64,000 nucleotides of DNA from Desulfosarcina ovata subsp. ovata. GTDB lineage: Bacteria > Desulfobacterota > Desulfobacteria > Desulfobacterales > Desulfosarcinaceae. Below are positions 35,038-44,758 of the stretch, piece after piece; within the stretch, counting starts at the first letter, position 1; every line of letters starts with the position of its first letter. The notes beneath the pieces were generated by a model, which worked only from the letters and a program-made list of their open reading frames with translations, was not told the origin of the DNA and did not search any database. A program made the position numbers and the translations under genes. The stretch covers positions 6,109,724-6,173,723 of the forward strand of contig NZ_AP021879.1 of assembly GCF_009689005.1 (NCBI RefSeq), given 5' to 3'.

Positions 35038-37701
35038 TTGAAAAAGATTGCTCTTACAGTCAACGGTCGTCAAAAACAGGTCGTTGTTGACGATGATTTG
35101 GTTTTGCTAGATCTGCTGCGAAAGCATTTCCACCTGACCGGTACCAAGCAGTCCTGCGACCGCAAGGGACAGTGCGGGGCCTGTACGGTCATCGTCAACG
35201 GCAAAGCGGTATTGTCCTGCCTGACCAAAGTGGCAAAACTCGATGGTGCCGATATTATTTCCGTGGAAGGACTGGGAACGCCTGACAACCGCCACCTGAT
35301 CCAGGAGGCCTTCGTCTTGGCTGGAGCCATCCAGTGCGGATATTGCACACCCGGCATGATCATGGCGACCAAAGCACTATTGGACAGAACACCCGACCCT
35401 TCGGCCGAAGAGATCAAGCACGCCCTGCGCCGTAACCTGTGCCGCTGTACTGGGTACGCCAAAATAATCGACGCCGTGCGGCTGGCCGGCCGTCTCCTGA
35501 GAGGAGAGATCGCCCCCGAGGAGATTCGCCCCAAGGTCACCGATGCGAAGATGGGAGTATCTCACCCGCGGCCTTCGGCCCTGGCCAAGGCCTGCGGCAC
35601 GGCCCCGTTCGCCGCGGACGTTCAGATGCCAGGGGCCGCCGAGATCGTGGTTGTGAGAAGTCCCCATTTTCATGCCATCATTAAATCCATCAATACTGCG
35701 GCAGCCGAGGCCATGCCTGGCGTAGTGGGTACTCTCACGGCCAAGGACGTCAAGGGCACCAACCGGCTGAAATACATCGTCGACGACCGGCCGATCCTGT
35801 GCGAGGACCGGGTGCGCACCCTGGGCGACGCCGTCGCCGTGGTGGTGGCCGAGACCCGCGAGCAGGCCAAGGCCGCTGCCGAAGCGGTGAAAGTGGAATA
35901 CGAACCGCTGACCGAATTGCGCAGCCCGGCCCAGGCCCTGGCACCGGATGCCCCCCAGATTCATCCCGACCGGCCGAACCTGTGCTTTCGCCAGCCGGTG
36001 ATCAAGGGAGATGCCGATGCGGTTTTTGCCACGGCCGACGCCGTGGTGGAAAACCGCTTCACCACCCAGATCAACCACCAGGCGCCCATGGAACCGGAAA
36101 ACAGCGTGGCCTTCATGGAGGGCGAGGGGGAAGAGGCCGAGCTGGTCGTCATGGGCCGCAGTATCAACATTCACCTGCACATGGCCATGTTGCAGGCGGC
36201 CCTGGGCTTTGAGAACATCCGCTACGAGGAGGCCTTTGCCGGCGGGCAGTTCGGCATCAAGCTGGAAATTTTCACCGAGGGCATCGCCGCGGCCGCGGCC
36301 TTGAAGTTCCGGCGGCCGGTGCGCTACATCCCCAGCCTCGCCGAATCCATGTTGATCACCTCCAAGCGCCATCCCTTCGATATGCGAATTCGCCTGGGCG
36401 CCGACGCGGAAGGGAAAATCACGGCCATGGCCATGGACATGACCGTGGACAACGGCGCCTACAACTCCATCGGCAATGTGGTCATCAACCGCGCGTTGCA
36501 CATGCTTTCCAGTTCCTACTATATTCCCAACATCAAGGTAGCCTCGCGGCTCGTCTACACCAACAACCCCTGGGGCAGCGCGGCCCGCGGCGCCGGGCCG
36601 CCCCAGGCGCACTACGCCCTGGAGTGTGCCGTTGACATGCTGGCCCATAAGCTGAACATGGACCCGTTGGCCTTGCGCAAACTCAACGCTCTGGCGCCGG
36701 GCCAGACAAAAGCCACCGGGCATGCGATCGACGAGTGGGCCTTCGAGGGCCTGTGCGAGGCCATCCAACCCGAGTACGCACGCGCCACGGCCGATGCAGC
36801 CAAGGCTGTCGACGGACCGGTCAAACGCGGCATCGGCCTGGGAGCGGCGGCCTTCGGCATCGCCTTCCCGGGCGACAAATCCATCAGCGCCGTGGAACTG
36901 GAGCCCGATGATTGCGTGACGGTCTATGCCGCCGCGGCCGACCCCGGGGAGGGTAACGACTCCATGCTCACCCAGCTGGCCGCCCAGGTGTTGGAACTGC
37001 CCCTGGACCGAGTGCGGGCCGATACCCGTAGCACCGCGCGCACGGCCGCCTCCGGACCGGCCTCGGGCAGCCGGGTGACGTTCATGATCGGCGGGGCCAC
37101 CGTGGACGCGTTGAAGCGGCTCAGACAAGCCATGGACGAGGTGGGGGCCAAGACCCACGCGGCCTTCGTCGCCGCCGGGCTGGCCACCCGCTATGTGGGC
37201 CATAAGGCGGCGCTGAATACCGCGCCGCTGGATCCAGAGACCGGACAGGGCCCGTCCTCGGACTCCGACGTGCACGCCATTCAGCTGGCCGAGGTGGAGG
37301 TCGACACCGAGACCGGCGAGGTGCGGGTGTTGAAGATGACTGCGGCGGTGGACGCCGGGCCGATCATCAACCCCAACAATCTCGAGGGGCAGATGCAGGG
37401 CGGCATGGACATGGGGGTGGGCTATGCCCTGCGGGAGCGCTACGAGGCCGGCCAGACCGCCGACTGGCGCACCTTTGCCTTCCCGAGCATGAAGACCGCC
37501 TTCGACACGGCCGTGATTACCCGGGAAACACCGCGCAAGCGGGGCACCCTGGGGGCCACCGGCGTCGGCGAGATGGCCATGGTCTCCACGGCCCCGGCCG
37601 TGATCAACGCCATCCATAACGCCTGCGGCGTTTGGATCACAAATCTGCCCGCGACGCCGGACAAAATTAAAGCCGCCCTGGAGGCGGCTGGAAAGGCCTA
37701 A
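35038..37701 (+). CDS. Molybdenum hydroxylase (aldehyde oxidoreductase/xanthine dehydrogenase type)
   Basis: 887 residues from TTG 35038, which has AGGAGG five bases earlier; the frame runs back to 34981 without a site. Residues 1-75 bind a plant-type [2Fe-2S] cluster (C-x4-C-x2-C in SCDRKGQCGACT). Residues 76-155 bind the second (QCGYCTPGMI, NLCRCTGYAKII). The rest is the Mo-MPT-cytosine domain, with Arg/Gly-rich RGAGPPQAHYALE and the catalytic Glu in GATGVGEMAM. All parts are in one chain with no FAD domain, as in Desulfovibrio aldehyde oxidoreductase (Mop, about 907 residues). It hydroxylates aldehydes or N-heterocycles with water. GC-rich relative to the genes before it. Confidence 0.88.
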   Translation: MKKIALTVNGRQKQVVVDDDLVLLDLLRKHFHLTGTKQSCDRKGQCGACTVIVNGKAVLSCLTKVAKLDGADIISVEGLGTPDNRHLIQEAFVLAGAIQCGYCTPGMIMATKALLDRTPDPSAEEIKHALRRNLCRCTGYAKIIDAVRLAGRLLRGEIAPEEIRPKVTDAKMGVSHPRPSALAKACGTAPFAADVQMPGAAEIVVVRSPHFHAIIKSINTAAAEAMPGVVGTLTAKDVKGTNRLKYIVDDRPILCEDRVRTLGDAVAVVVAETREQAKAAAEAVKVEYEPLTELRSPAQALAPDAPQIHPDRPNLCFRQPVIKGDADAVFATADAVVENRFTTQINHQAPMEPENSVAFMEGEGEEAELVVMGRSINIHLHMAMLQAALGFENIRYEEAFAGGQFGIKLEIFTEGIAAAAALKFRRPVRYIPSLAESMLITSKRHPFDMRIRLGADAEGKITAMAMDMTVDNGAYNSIGNVVINRALHMLSSSYYIPNIKVASRLVYTNNPWGSAARGAGPPQAHYALECAVDMLAHKLNMDPLALRKLNALAPGQTKATGHAIDEWAFEGLCEAIQPEYARATADAAKAVDGPVKRGIGLGAAAFGIAFPGDKSISAVELEPDDCVTVYAAAADPGEGNDSMLTQLAAQVLELPLDRVRADTRSTARTAASGPASGSRVTFMIGGATVDALKRLRQAMDEVGAKTHAAFVAAGLATRYVGHKAALNTAPLDPETGQGPSSDSDVHAIQLAEVEVDTETGEVRVLKMTAAVDAGPIINPNNLEGQMQGGMDMGVGYALRERYEAGQTADWRTFAFPSMKTAFDTAVITRETPRKRGTLGATGVGEMAMVSTAPAVINAIHNACGVWITNLPATPDKIKAALEAAGKA

Positions 37702-37747
37702 CGTTTGTTCATTGACCGTTTACCAACTTTCCATGGAGGACGAATTC

Positions 37748-39088
37748 ATGACCATAAGGCGAGAAGACGGACAGGTACAACCAGGCATCAATTGGTGGCT
37801 TTTTACTGCTCGTATTCCGGGTGTTCACGTTGGTTTCTCTCTTCCTGAAATCATTCAAGGGGGACTATTGACAACGGCCACGGCCGGTGTCGTCGCGGCA
37901 TTGACCATGAAGTATTTCAATGTTCCTTTCGAGGTGGCCTGGGCGGTCATGTTCATTCAGTTGTTCTGGCTGGTTGCCCATACCTTGCTGTTTGGTGAGC
38001 CATACGCACCGGGTTGGATAACGCCCGCCCTTCCGCTGGTAATGGGATTTCTGGCACAGTTCGAACCTGGTCTGGCCGCCATCCAGGCAATGACTGCCGT
38101 CACCATATGTGTCTGTGCTATCTTTTTGTTTTTCGCCGTTACCGGGTTGGGCTCACGCTTTTTCGAATGGGTACCTCTGGAACTTAGGGCGGCCATTATC
38201 TTCGGTGGCGCCATTTCCGCCTTCAATGCAGAGTTTGGCAGGTTAGAGAAAATGCCCTACACCCTTCCAATCGTCTGGGGGATTGTTTTTTTGCTCATGT
38301 TTTCCGTTTGGTTTTCCAAGGCCAAGGACAAGGTTAGGTTCTTCAAAATAATGGCCAGCATGGCATTGTTGGTTGGATTTCTGGTGGCTGCTATCGTGGG
38401 TCCGCTTTTCGGTGAGCTTTCCTTCGACATAAAAATGGGATGGCATATTCCCCAATTAGGTACTTACATCAAAGCCGTTTCTCCCTTCTCGGTAGGGTGG
38501 CCGGGTATAGACGTCTTTATAAAGGCGCTACCGCTGGCAATAATGATTTATATCTTCGTATTTGGAGATCTCGTTCTGGGAAATACTTTGATTGAACAAG
38601 CCTCTGCCGTTCGGAAAGACGAGAAGATTATCGTGAACAACACACGAACGCATTTCACCCTTTTCTTTAAGAATATCGGTCATTTTCTTATGGCGGGCCC
38701 GTTTATTCCGCTACATGGTCCCATGTGGACAGGCGTCCATGTATTCTTAATCGAGCGGTATAAAACCGGGCACCGCAATATGAAATCCCTGTATGATGGA
38801 CTTTTCAACTGGTACTGGCCGGCATTTATCCTGTCTCTGCTTGTCCCCGTCGTTACTTTCATGAAGCCCCTTCTACCCGTAGCCTTATCCATTACACTGA
38901 TTTTGACGGGATTTGCCTGTGCATATATTGCCATCTCTATGGTAAATAAACCGGCAAGCCAAGGATATGCTTTCTTTGTCGGCATGGTAATCGCCAAATT
39001 TGGACCGGCGTGGGGACTTTGTATCGGAGTCGGGCTGTACTTTCTCCTCGTTTACAAGAAAACACCATTCACCGTTTCCAAAGCATAA
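37748..39088 (+). CDS. Multi-pass membrane permease
   Basis: 446 residues from ATG 37748 (GGAGG upstream), 46 bp after the Mo hydroxylase stop and likely cotranscribed. Twelve or so hydrophobic segments fill residues 35-440. Pieces such as FSLPEIIQGGLLTTATAGVV, WVPLELRAAIIFGGAISAFN and FGDLVLGNTLIEQASAVRKD suggest a nucleobase-type (NCS2/xanthine-uracil-like) or related permease. Assignment is by topology and neighbourhood rather than a decisive motif. It probably imports the substrate of the adjacent hydroxylase. Confidence 0.65.
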   Translation: MTIRREDGQVQPGINWWLFTARIPGVHVGFSLPEIIQGGLLTTATAGVVAALTMKYFNVPFEVAWAVMFIQLFWLVAHTLLFGEPYAPGWITPALPLVMGFLAQFEPGLAAIQAMTAVTICVCAIFLFFAVTGLGSRFFEWVPLELRAAIIFGGAISAFNAEFGRLEKMPYTLPIVWGIVFLLMFSVWFSKAKDKVRFFKIMASMALLVGFLVAAIVGPLFGELSFDIKMGWHIPQLGTYIKAVSPFSVGWPGIDVFIKALPLAIMIYIFVFGDLVLGNTLIEQASAVRKDEKIIVNNTRTHFTLFFKNIGHFLMAGPFIPLHGPMWTGVHVFLIERYKTGHRNMKSLYDGLFNWYWPAFILSLLVPVVTFMKPLLPVALSITLILTGFACAYIAISMVNKPASQGYAFFVGMVIAKFGPAWGLCIGVGLYFLLVYKKTPFTVSKA

Positions 39089-39401
39089 CTCCGTTCGATA
39101 AAAAAATCGCCAATGATAAAAAAAAACTACCGCCCATATGCCGGGTTAGGGGGCTTTCAAAGCGTTGACAAACCTCGTCTTTTTGGAGGCGATATTTCCA
39201 TATGAACAAAGGCGCGACGATCATGCAGGAAAAGACAGAATGAGGTAGCATATAACAAACTTAAAAACTCATATTGGGTACTGATCAATAGGGGACGGCA
39301 AAATGGGTGTGGTATCGGTGACGGCAGGGCATGAAGTCAGAAGAGGGTATCAGCGCGTTGGCAGAAAGGGGCTCCTGAAGCTGATTACAGGCCGTCCCCC
39401 A
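39089..39401. other. Non-coding gap between convergent genes
   Basis: 313 bp between the permease and the NlpC/P60 gene, which converge. A GGGGACGGC (about 39292) and GCCGTCCCC (about 39390) pair spans about 100 bp and may help termination. No gene seen. Confidence 0.4.
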
Positions 39402-40199
39402 TCAAAAATAGCGACGGGCGCCGGCAAAGTGCTTCCTGTAATAGGCCTTGGACAGTGACGTCGTCTGGATGCGCTTGCCGCTGCCGGGGGCATGAATGAA
39501 GGCGTTGTTGCCGCAATAGATGCCCACATGGTTGATTTTGCCCCAGCGGCTGGTATCGAAAAAGACCAGGTCGCCCTTGGCCAGGTCGTTGCGCGATACC
39601 GGATCACCGGCGGCATACTGCTCACGAGCGGTACGGGGCAGATTGATGCCGTTAAGGCGGTAGACCGTTTGGATCAACCCGCTGCAATCCATCCCGGTTT
39701 CCACGGTGGTGCCGCCCCAGTGATATTCGACGCCGATGAAGCGCTGTGCCGTCTGAATCAAATCATGCTGCAATTGCGGTGTCGCACCGGCAATATCCTC
39801 GTACAACAAGGCGCGCACGATGTAGTAGACGTCGATAATACCGTCGGACTGCAGCCTTTGGGCGCGGTTCAGGGCAGCTGCCTTGGTGGGGAAACGATCG
39901 AAACGCACTTTGTACAGACGGTCCGTATCGATGAAATGGTAGGCGTCCAACCCCTGGGATTGCAACCGCCGGGCATAGGCCGAAGCATTGCGCTCGCTGG
40001 CGAAAGCGCCCACTTGAATGGTGACGCCGATGGTCTGGATATGGGGAGTCGGCAAATCCGCCCGTTTGCCGATTGTTCCGGGCGGTTTCGTCGATGGCGT
40101 GCCGTGGGTGGAAGAGGCACAGCCCCAAACCCAGGTCAGGAGGACGACCAGCAACAGGCGCGCCAAATGGGCGTGCCGAAAAGTGGATGGCGCTTGCAT
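39402..40199 (-). CDS. NlpC/P60 peptidoglycan hydrolase lipoprotein with SPOR domain
   Basis: 265 residues from ATG 40199. The lipoprotein signal ends in VWGC (Cys at residue 27). Residues 55-125 are SPOR-like (TIQVGAFASERNASAYARRL, YKVRFDRFPTKAAAL), which binds denuded glycan strands. Residues 140-262 are NlpC/P60: catalytic Cys in GMDCSGLIQT, His in NHVGIYCG and a third polar residue in FIHAPGSG. It should cleave cell-wall peptides (typically D-Glu-meso-Dap linkages) in the periplasm. Linked on the same strand to the operon upstream but 41 bp apart. Confidence 0.88.
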   Translation of the reverse strand: MQAPSTFRHAHLARLLLVVLLTWVWGCASSTHGTPSTKPPGTIGKRADLPTPHIQTIGVTIQVGAFASERNASAYARRLQSQGLDAYHFIDTDRLYKVRFDRFPTKAAALNRAQRLQSDGIIDVYYIVRALLYEDIAGATPQLQHDLIQTAQRFIGVEYHWGGTTVETGMDCSGLIQTVYRLNGINLPRTAREQYAAGDPVSRNDLAKGDLVFFDTSRWGKINHVGIYCGNNAFIHAPGSGKRIQTTSLSKAYYRKHFAGARRYF

Positions 40200-40240
40200 G
40201 GGGTTATTGTACCCTGCCAGCGCCGATTGTTCAATTGCCA

Positions 40241-41578
40241 CTATCCCATTTCGTTCATTGTTGAAATGATGCTATCTCTTAAAATATCCACAATTTGATC
40301 CGCACCCGCTTTATCAATAATTAAAGGCGGCGATAATATGCATAAATTTTCATATGGCCTGACAATTAAACCTTTTGCCTGGCAATGTTCATCCACTCGT
40401 TGAGCAACGGCTATATTCTCTTCTTCATTATCTGAGACCACGCATTCCACACATGCCATCAAACAAACTCCCCTGACATCACCGACGATGGGAAATTCCT
40501 TTAACGTTTTCAGACGCTTCATGAAATGAGAACCGACCTCGAGGACATGATCGTTTATTTTTTCGCGCTTCATTATTTCAAGATATTTTAAGGCCGCAGC
40601 ACACGTCACCGGGTGTCCTGAATAAGTAAATCCATTTGTGTAATAGGAATTCTCACTTGCGGATTCTCCGCTTATCCGATTGACCAACTTGTCTGAAATG
40701 ATTGCCGCACCCAAGGGTTGATAACCGGATGTGATCCCTTTCGCCACCGTAATAATATCGGGAACGATGCCGAAGACGTCTTCGGATGCAAAATAGTGCC
40801 CCAGTCTTCCAAAGGCGGTCACGACCTCATCAGAGATATAAAGCACATCGTATTCCCGGCAGACATCCAATGTCTTTTTGTGATATCCCGGCGGAGGAAC
40901 AATAACCCCTCCCGAACCCATCACCGGTTCGGCGATAAAACAGGCCACCTTATCCGGCCCGATCTCTAAAATTTTATCCTTTAGTTCGCGTACCCTGAGG
41001 TCGCAAAAGTCCTCTATGCTCATTCCCTCGGGTTTTTTATAAGGATTGGGATCAGAGGTAGAATGAACAATATCGGTAATGTAGTTAAAATAGCTTCGGT
41101 CACATTTTTTGCCATTCAAGGAAGCCGTCAGATAGGTACTGCCGTGATAGGCGTTTTCACGATAGATAATATGTTTTTTTTCAGGTTGACCAAGACAATT
41201 AAAATAGTAATGCACAAATCGAATCGCGGACTCAACAGCGGTCGAGCCGCTATTGGTAAATTGAAAAAAGTTTAAGTCACCAGGCGTCAATTGGCTGAGT
41301 TCATGGGCCAATTGGATAGAGGGCGGACTTGCCATGGCGCCAAATGGTGTATAATAAGCCAACTGAACACACTGGTCGGAAATCGCTTTTGCCATTTCTT
41401 CATTGCCATACCCCAGATTCACACACCACATGCCGGATATCGAATCAAGATATCGATTCCCATCACTATCAAAAACATGGACGCCTTTGCCGGATTCAAT
41501 AACCATGGGTTCGGCATCGCTTCCCAAGTCCGACCACGGATGAATAACATGCCTTTTGTCTTTTTTTGTTAGATCCAT
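40241..41578 (-). CDS. Class III PLP-dependent aminotransferase
   Basis: 445 residues. Class III markers are clear: GMWCVNLGYGNEEMAKAI, FTNSGSTAVESAIRF, RENAYHGSTYLTASL, YISDEVVTAFGRLGHYFASE and the PLP-Lys in ITVAKGITSGYQPLGAA. The ending NLCILSPPLIID is typical. Enzymes of this fold often act on omega-amines, diamines or beta-amino acids. It lies 8 bp downstream of a PLP decarboxylase, so its substrate may be the amine that enzyme releases. Confidence 0.9.
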   Translation of the reverse strand: MDLTKKDKRHVIHPWSDLGSDAEPMVIESGKGVHVFDSDGNRYLDSISGMWCVNLGYGNEEMAKAISDQCVQLAYYTPFGAMASPPSIQLAHELSQLTPGDLNFFQFTNSGSTAVESAIRFVHYYFNCLGQPEKKHIIYRENAYHGSTYLTASLNGKKCDRSYFNYITDIVHSTSDPNPYKKPEGMSIEDFCDLRVRELKDKILEIGPDKVACFIAEPVMGSGGVIVPPPGYHKKTLDVCREYDVLYISDEVVTAFGRLGHYFASEDVFGIVPDIITVAKGITSGYQPLGAAIISDKLVNRISGESASENSYYTNGFTYSGHPVTCAAALKYLEIMKREKINDHVLEVGSHFMKRLKTLKEFPIVGDVRGVCLMACVECVVSDNEEENIAVAQRVDEHCQAKGLIVRPYENLCILSPPLIIDKAGADQIVDILRDSIISTMNEMG

Positions 41579-41586
41579 AATGACCT

Positions 41587-42795
41587 TTAAAATAAGAAGT
41601 TTTCAGAAACCTGTCCCCGCATACAGTGATTGGACATCATTGAAGACGCGTATCCACCCGCATTGATAAAAACAAGTGGGTCGCCTTCCTGTATTTGGTC
41701 CGGCATCTGGAAATTGTCTTTCCATACATCCAGCGACTCGTTTATATTGCCCACGACCGTCACCGGTTTCATCTTGCTTGTTTTTTGCTTGAGAACAACA
41801 GGCTCACAGGGCAACCCGTAAAAAGTAGGCTCGATGGCCAGATTAAACCCGCCGTTGACTCCTATGAAGTCCGTTTCTTGCTTTCTCTCGACGGTGTTGA
41901 CTTCCAAAACCAGAAGTCCGCTGTCTTTTGCAATATAATCTCCGGGTTCAACACAAATGGTGACCCCTTTGTTTCCAAAATGGGATTTTATAATAGAAAC
42001 CCAGGCATCCAAATCCAGCGGTGCATCATCCCTGTCATGGGGAACCCCCAGGCCGCCACCCAAATTGATGCACGCCAGGTCCTTCACTTGGTCCACAAAC
42101 CAATGGGTCTCATCCAGGATCCCGTTGAATATGGACAGTTGATTGCTCAGATACCCGCATCCGGTATGGAAATGGATGGTATCCACGATGAAGTTATTCT
42201 CACTGGCAAGTCGCAAGGCTTCCTCAAACTGATCCCTGTATATGCCGAACTTGGTTGTTTTTTCTCCGCTATATCTGAGGGTCTCATTGTCCCTGTAGCC
42301 AATACCCAGAGCCGGGTTGACCCGGATTCCGATTTTGCGACCGGAGCAGAACTGGCCCAATCGCCGGATGGTGCTTAACGAGTCACAGTTTAACGCCACG
42401 TCGGGATTATTAGCCAGCAACCGGAGTTCGTCGTTGGTCATCGAGTTCGCCGTGTATGAGATTTCGCTGCGCTCAAAGCCGCAGGAAAACGCATGTAACA
42501 ATTCACCGGGAGAACATACATCCACCCCGCATTTCCTCCCGCTTTTAATAGACGTCAGAATCGGGGCAAACCGGTTTGCTTTTATGGCATAATAAATTTT
42601 ATGCGCGTCAAGCTGGCTCAGGGCATTGTGCAGCCGCTCGATATTTTGCGAAATCCGTCTTCCACTATAAAAAAAGGCCGGTGTTCCAGTTAAACCGATC
42701 AGATCGGCCATTGAACTCCCTGAAAAAAACAACTGCCCGTCTTTGTAACAGAGATCATCTCTTTCCCACCACAAACGATCTTTTTGTGGGTTCAT
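41587..42795 (-). CDS. Fold-type III PLP decarboxylase (LysA/ODC-like)
   Basis: 402 residues from ATG 42795, which overlaps the SET gene stop (ATGA); GTG 42801 is also in frame. Alanine-racemase-fold decarboxylase motifs are present: PLP-Lys in IYYAIKANRFAPIL, KCGVDVCSPGELLHAF, IDTIHFHTGCG-like HFHTGCGYLS, INLGGGLGVPHD and CVEPGDYIAKDSG. The C-terminal active-site Cys region of LysA (usually GPxCxSxD) is replaced by GNINESLDVW, so its substrate probably differs from diaminopimelate. Translational coupling to the SET gene is striking. Confidence 0.88.
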   Translation of the reverse strand: MNPQKDRLWWERDDLCYKDGQLFFSGSSMADLIGLTGTPAFFYSGRRISQNIERLHNALSQLDAHKIYYAIKANRFAPILTSIKSGRKCGVDVCSPGELLHAFSCGFERSEISYTANSMTNDELRLLANNPDVALNCDSLSTIRRLGQFCSGRKIGIRVNPALGIGYRDNETLRYSGEKTTKFGIYRDQFEEALRLASENNFIVDTIHFHTGCGYLSNQLSIFNGILDETHWFVDQVKDLACINLGGGLGVPHDRDDAPLDLDAWVSIIKSHFGNKGVTICVEPGDYIAKDSGLLVLEVNTVERKQETDFIGVNGGFNLAIEPTFYGLPCEPVVLKQKTSKMKPVTVVGNINESLDVWKDNFQMPDQIQEGDPLVFINAGGYASSMMSNHCMRGQVSENFLF

Positions 42796-43262
42796 CCACA
42801 CTTCCTTTCCAGGTCTCGAAGATATCTCCTACCGTGTTCATTGATCGTTTCTTTTCGACCGGTTATCCATCCCCGGCAGTTAATCGAGCCACAGGCACAA
42901 GGAAATTGTCTGAACAAGATGTCTTCTGTTGAGGCGTAATCCATGGTCAACGCATCTCCTTTTTCAATATCCTGCAATGCCCAGATTTCAAGCTTGTTCA
43001 TGTCCAAAAATACCAACGGATCACACGAATGTAACAAAAGCCCTGAAAAGTGAGGGTCATGGAGATGCAGGCAGGGTGTAATCTGAAGGGTGTGCTGAAG
43101 AATATAGGGGACCGTAACCCCGGTCATTCTTGCAACCATCTCCCCCTTCTTGAAATTTCGTTTTACATAAATGCCGCTGCCTGTTGTCCTGGAATGATTA
43201 ATCGTGAAATCTTCTTTGCTGGGGTAGTTCTTACCATCTTCCAGTTCATAAGGATAAATCAT
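42792..43262 (-). CDS. SET-domain protein (putative lysine methyltransferase)
   Basis: 156 residues; GAGAGG precedes the ATG. SET motifs are visible: GSGIYVKRNFKKGEMVARM (N-terminal, SAM-binding GxG), LLHSCDPLVFLD in place of the usual NHS/C region, and a late DYASTED, followed by a post-SET-like Cys trio in FPCACGSINCRGWI. SET proteins transfer methyl groups from SAM to lysine. It is coupled to a PLP decarboxylase and preceded by metK, the gene for SAM supply, so methylation of a small amine or amino acid instead of a protein is conceivable, though not shown. Confidence 0.82.
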   Translation of the reverse strand: MIYPYELEDGKNYPSKEDFTINHSRTTGSGIYVKRNFKKGEMVARMTGVTVPYILQHTLQITPCLHLHDPHFSGLLLHSCDPLVFLDMNKLEIWALQDIEKGDALTMDYASTEDILFRQFPCACGSINCRGWITGRKETINEHGRRYLRDLERKCG

Positions 43263-43435
43263 GGTACCTCTCTCTTTTAAAGTTTCACGGAATGAGGAGT
43301 AGAAATTTATTTTTCGCTACCCTCCGTATCGATCCGGTGCCTTTCGGGCACACCAGGGGACATATTTCCCGGTACCCTGCTGCGCCGAAAGGCCTTATCG
43401 ATTGGCGGGACTGAATGACTGAACCAGGAGTTTTG

Positions 43436-44641
43436 TTACGCCACTTGACGCTCTCGGACGCCGAGGGCTTCCTGCAGAGCGGCGGTTTTGTCTGTCTGTT
43501 CCCATGGAAAGAGATCCCGCCCGAAGTGTCCTGCCACCGCGGTTTGGCGGTAGCTCCAATTTTTAGGTTCGGTTAATTTCAGATCCTTTACGATGGATGC
43601 AGGCCGAAAATCGAAGACCAACCCATCTTCCAAAATCCTCTGAATTTCAGCCTCATCCACCGTTCCGGTGCCGAACGTGTCAATATTGATGCTCAGGGGC
43701 TTTGCCACACCAATGGCATATGCTACCTGGATCTCGCATTTTTCCGCCAGGCCGGCGGCAACAATGTTTTTGGCCGCGTATCGGGCGTAATAGGCCGCCG
43801 ACCGGTCGACCTTGGAGGGGTCTTTGCCGCTGAAAGCACCGCCGCCATGGCATCCCACACCGCCGTATGTATCCACGATTATCTTCCGTCCGGTGAGGCC
43901 CGCGTCGCCGTGGGGGCCGCCGATGACGAACTTACCTGTCGGGTTGACGAAATAGGTGGTCTCCTTGTTCAGCAAACCGGTAGGTTCAAGCAGGTTACGG
44001 GTCACATCGATCATGTCCTTGCGGATTCGTTCCAGGGGAACATCCGCCGTCTGATGCGAAATGACGATATTGGTGATGGCCTTGGGTTTCCCGTTTTCGT
44101 GCAGCACGGACACCTGAGTTTTGGCATCCGGACGGAGATAGTCAATATCCCCCTGCTTTCGAATGTTCTGCAAATGCTCCAGAAGCATGTGGCTGTAATG
44201 AATCGGTGCGGGCATTAACGATGGCGTGGCGTTGGTGGCATAGCCGAACATCATGCCCTGATCGCCTGCACCCTGTTCCTTGAACAGTCCTTCATCCTCA
44301 GATACACCCTGGGAAATGTCGCTGGATTGGGGATGGATGAGGCATTGATATTTGAAACTGTCGTGGCAAAAAAGCAGTTCTTTTCTATCGTAGCCGATCT
44401 CTTGAACGACCTTTCGAGCGATGGCTTCCGGATCGATTTTCTCCCAACCGCTGCAGGTGATCTCTCCGAGGTTGATGACAAAATCCGTGGTTACCGCAGT
44501 CTCACACGCCACCCTGCTGCGGGGATCCTGCTCGAGACAGGCATCCAGTATCGCATCGGAAACCTGATCGCAGAGTTTGTCCGGGTGCCCTTCGCTGACC
44601 GATTCGGAAGTAAAAATATGATCAACTTTCAATTTACTCAT
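43436..44641 (-). CDS. metK: S-adenosylmethionine synthetase
   Basis: 401 residues with AAAGGA before the ATG. Signature motifs are intact: SEGHPDKLCDQVSDAILDA, GAGDQGMMFGYA, GGPHGDAGLTGRKIIVDTYG and GGGAFSGKDPSKVDRSAAYY. It makes SAM from methionine and ATP in the cytoplasm. It is the first gene of an operon that continues, after 173 bp, with a SET methyltransferase, decarboxylase and aminotransferase. It is read from a near-perfect sigma-54 promoter, which is unusual for a housekeeping gene. Confidence 0.97.
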   Translation of the reverse strand: MSKLKVDHIFTSESVSEGHPDKLCDQVSDAILDACLEQDPRSRVACETAVTTDFVINLGEITCSGWEKIDPEAIARKVVQEIGYDRKELLFCHDSFKYQCLIHPQSSDISQGVSEDEGLFKEQGAGDQGMMFGYATNATPSLMPAPIHYSHMLLEHLQNIRKQGDIDYLRPDAKTQVSVLHENGKPKAITNIVISHQTADVPLERIRKDMIDVTRNLLEPTGLLNKETTYFVNPTGKFVIGGPHGDAGLTGRKIIVDTYGGVGCHGGGAFSGKDPSKVDRSAAYYARYAAKNIVAAGLAEKCEIQVAYAIGVAKPLSINIDTFGTGTVDEAEIQRILEDGLVFDFRPASIVKDLKLTEPKNWSYRQTAVAGHFGRDLFPWEQTDKTAALQEALGVRERQVA

Positions 44642-44758
44642 GAAACATCCTTTCGTGGTGTTGGTTAATTAACTATCTAAATTATTAAAAAATAATCCGT
44701 CAGATGCCAAATTTAATGCCATGGTTCACTGTTGGAGGCATAAAGGGTGTAATTCGTA

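Noticed and set aside
35377..37617. 746-residue minus-strand frame opposite the molybdenum hydroxylase
   Set aside because: High-GC shadow of a gene with intact cofactor motifs.
44642..44758. SAM riboswitch in the metK leader
   Set aside because: The leader of about 105 nt lacks the SAM-I type core sequences I would expect and is AT-rich; the sigma-54 promoter is better supported.
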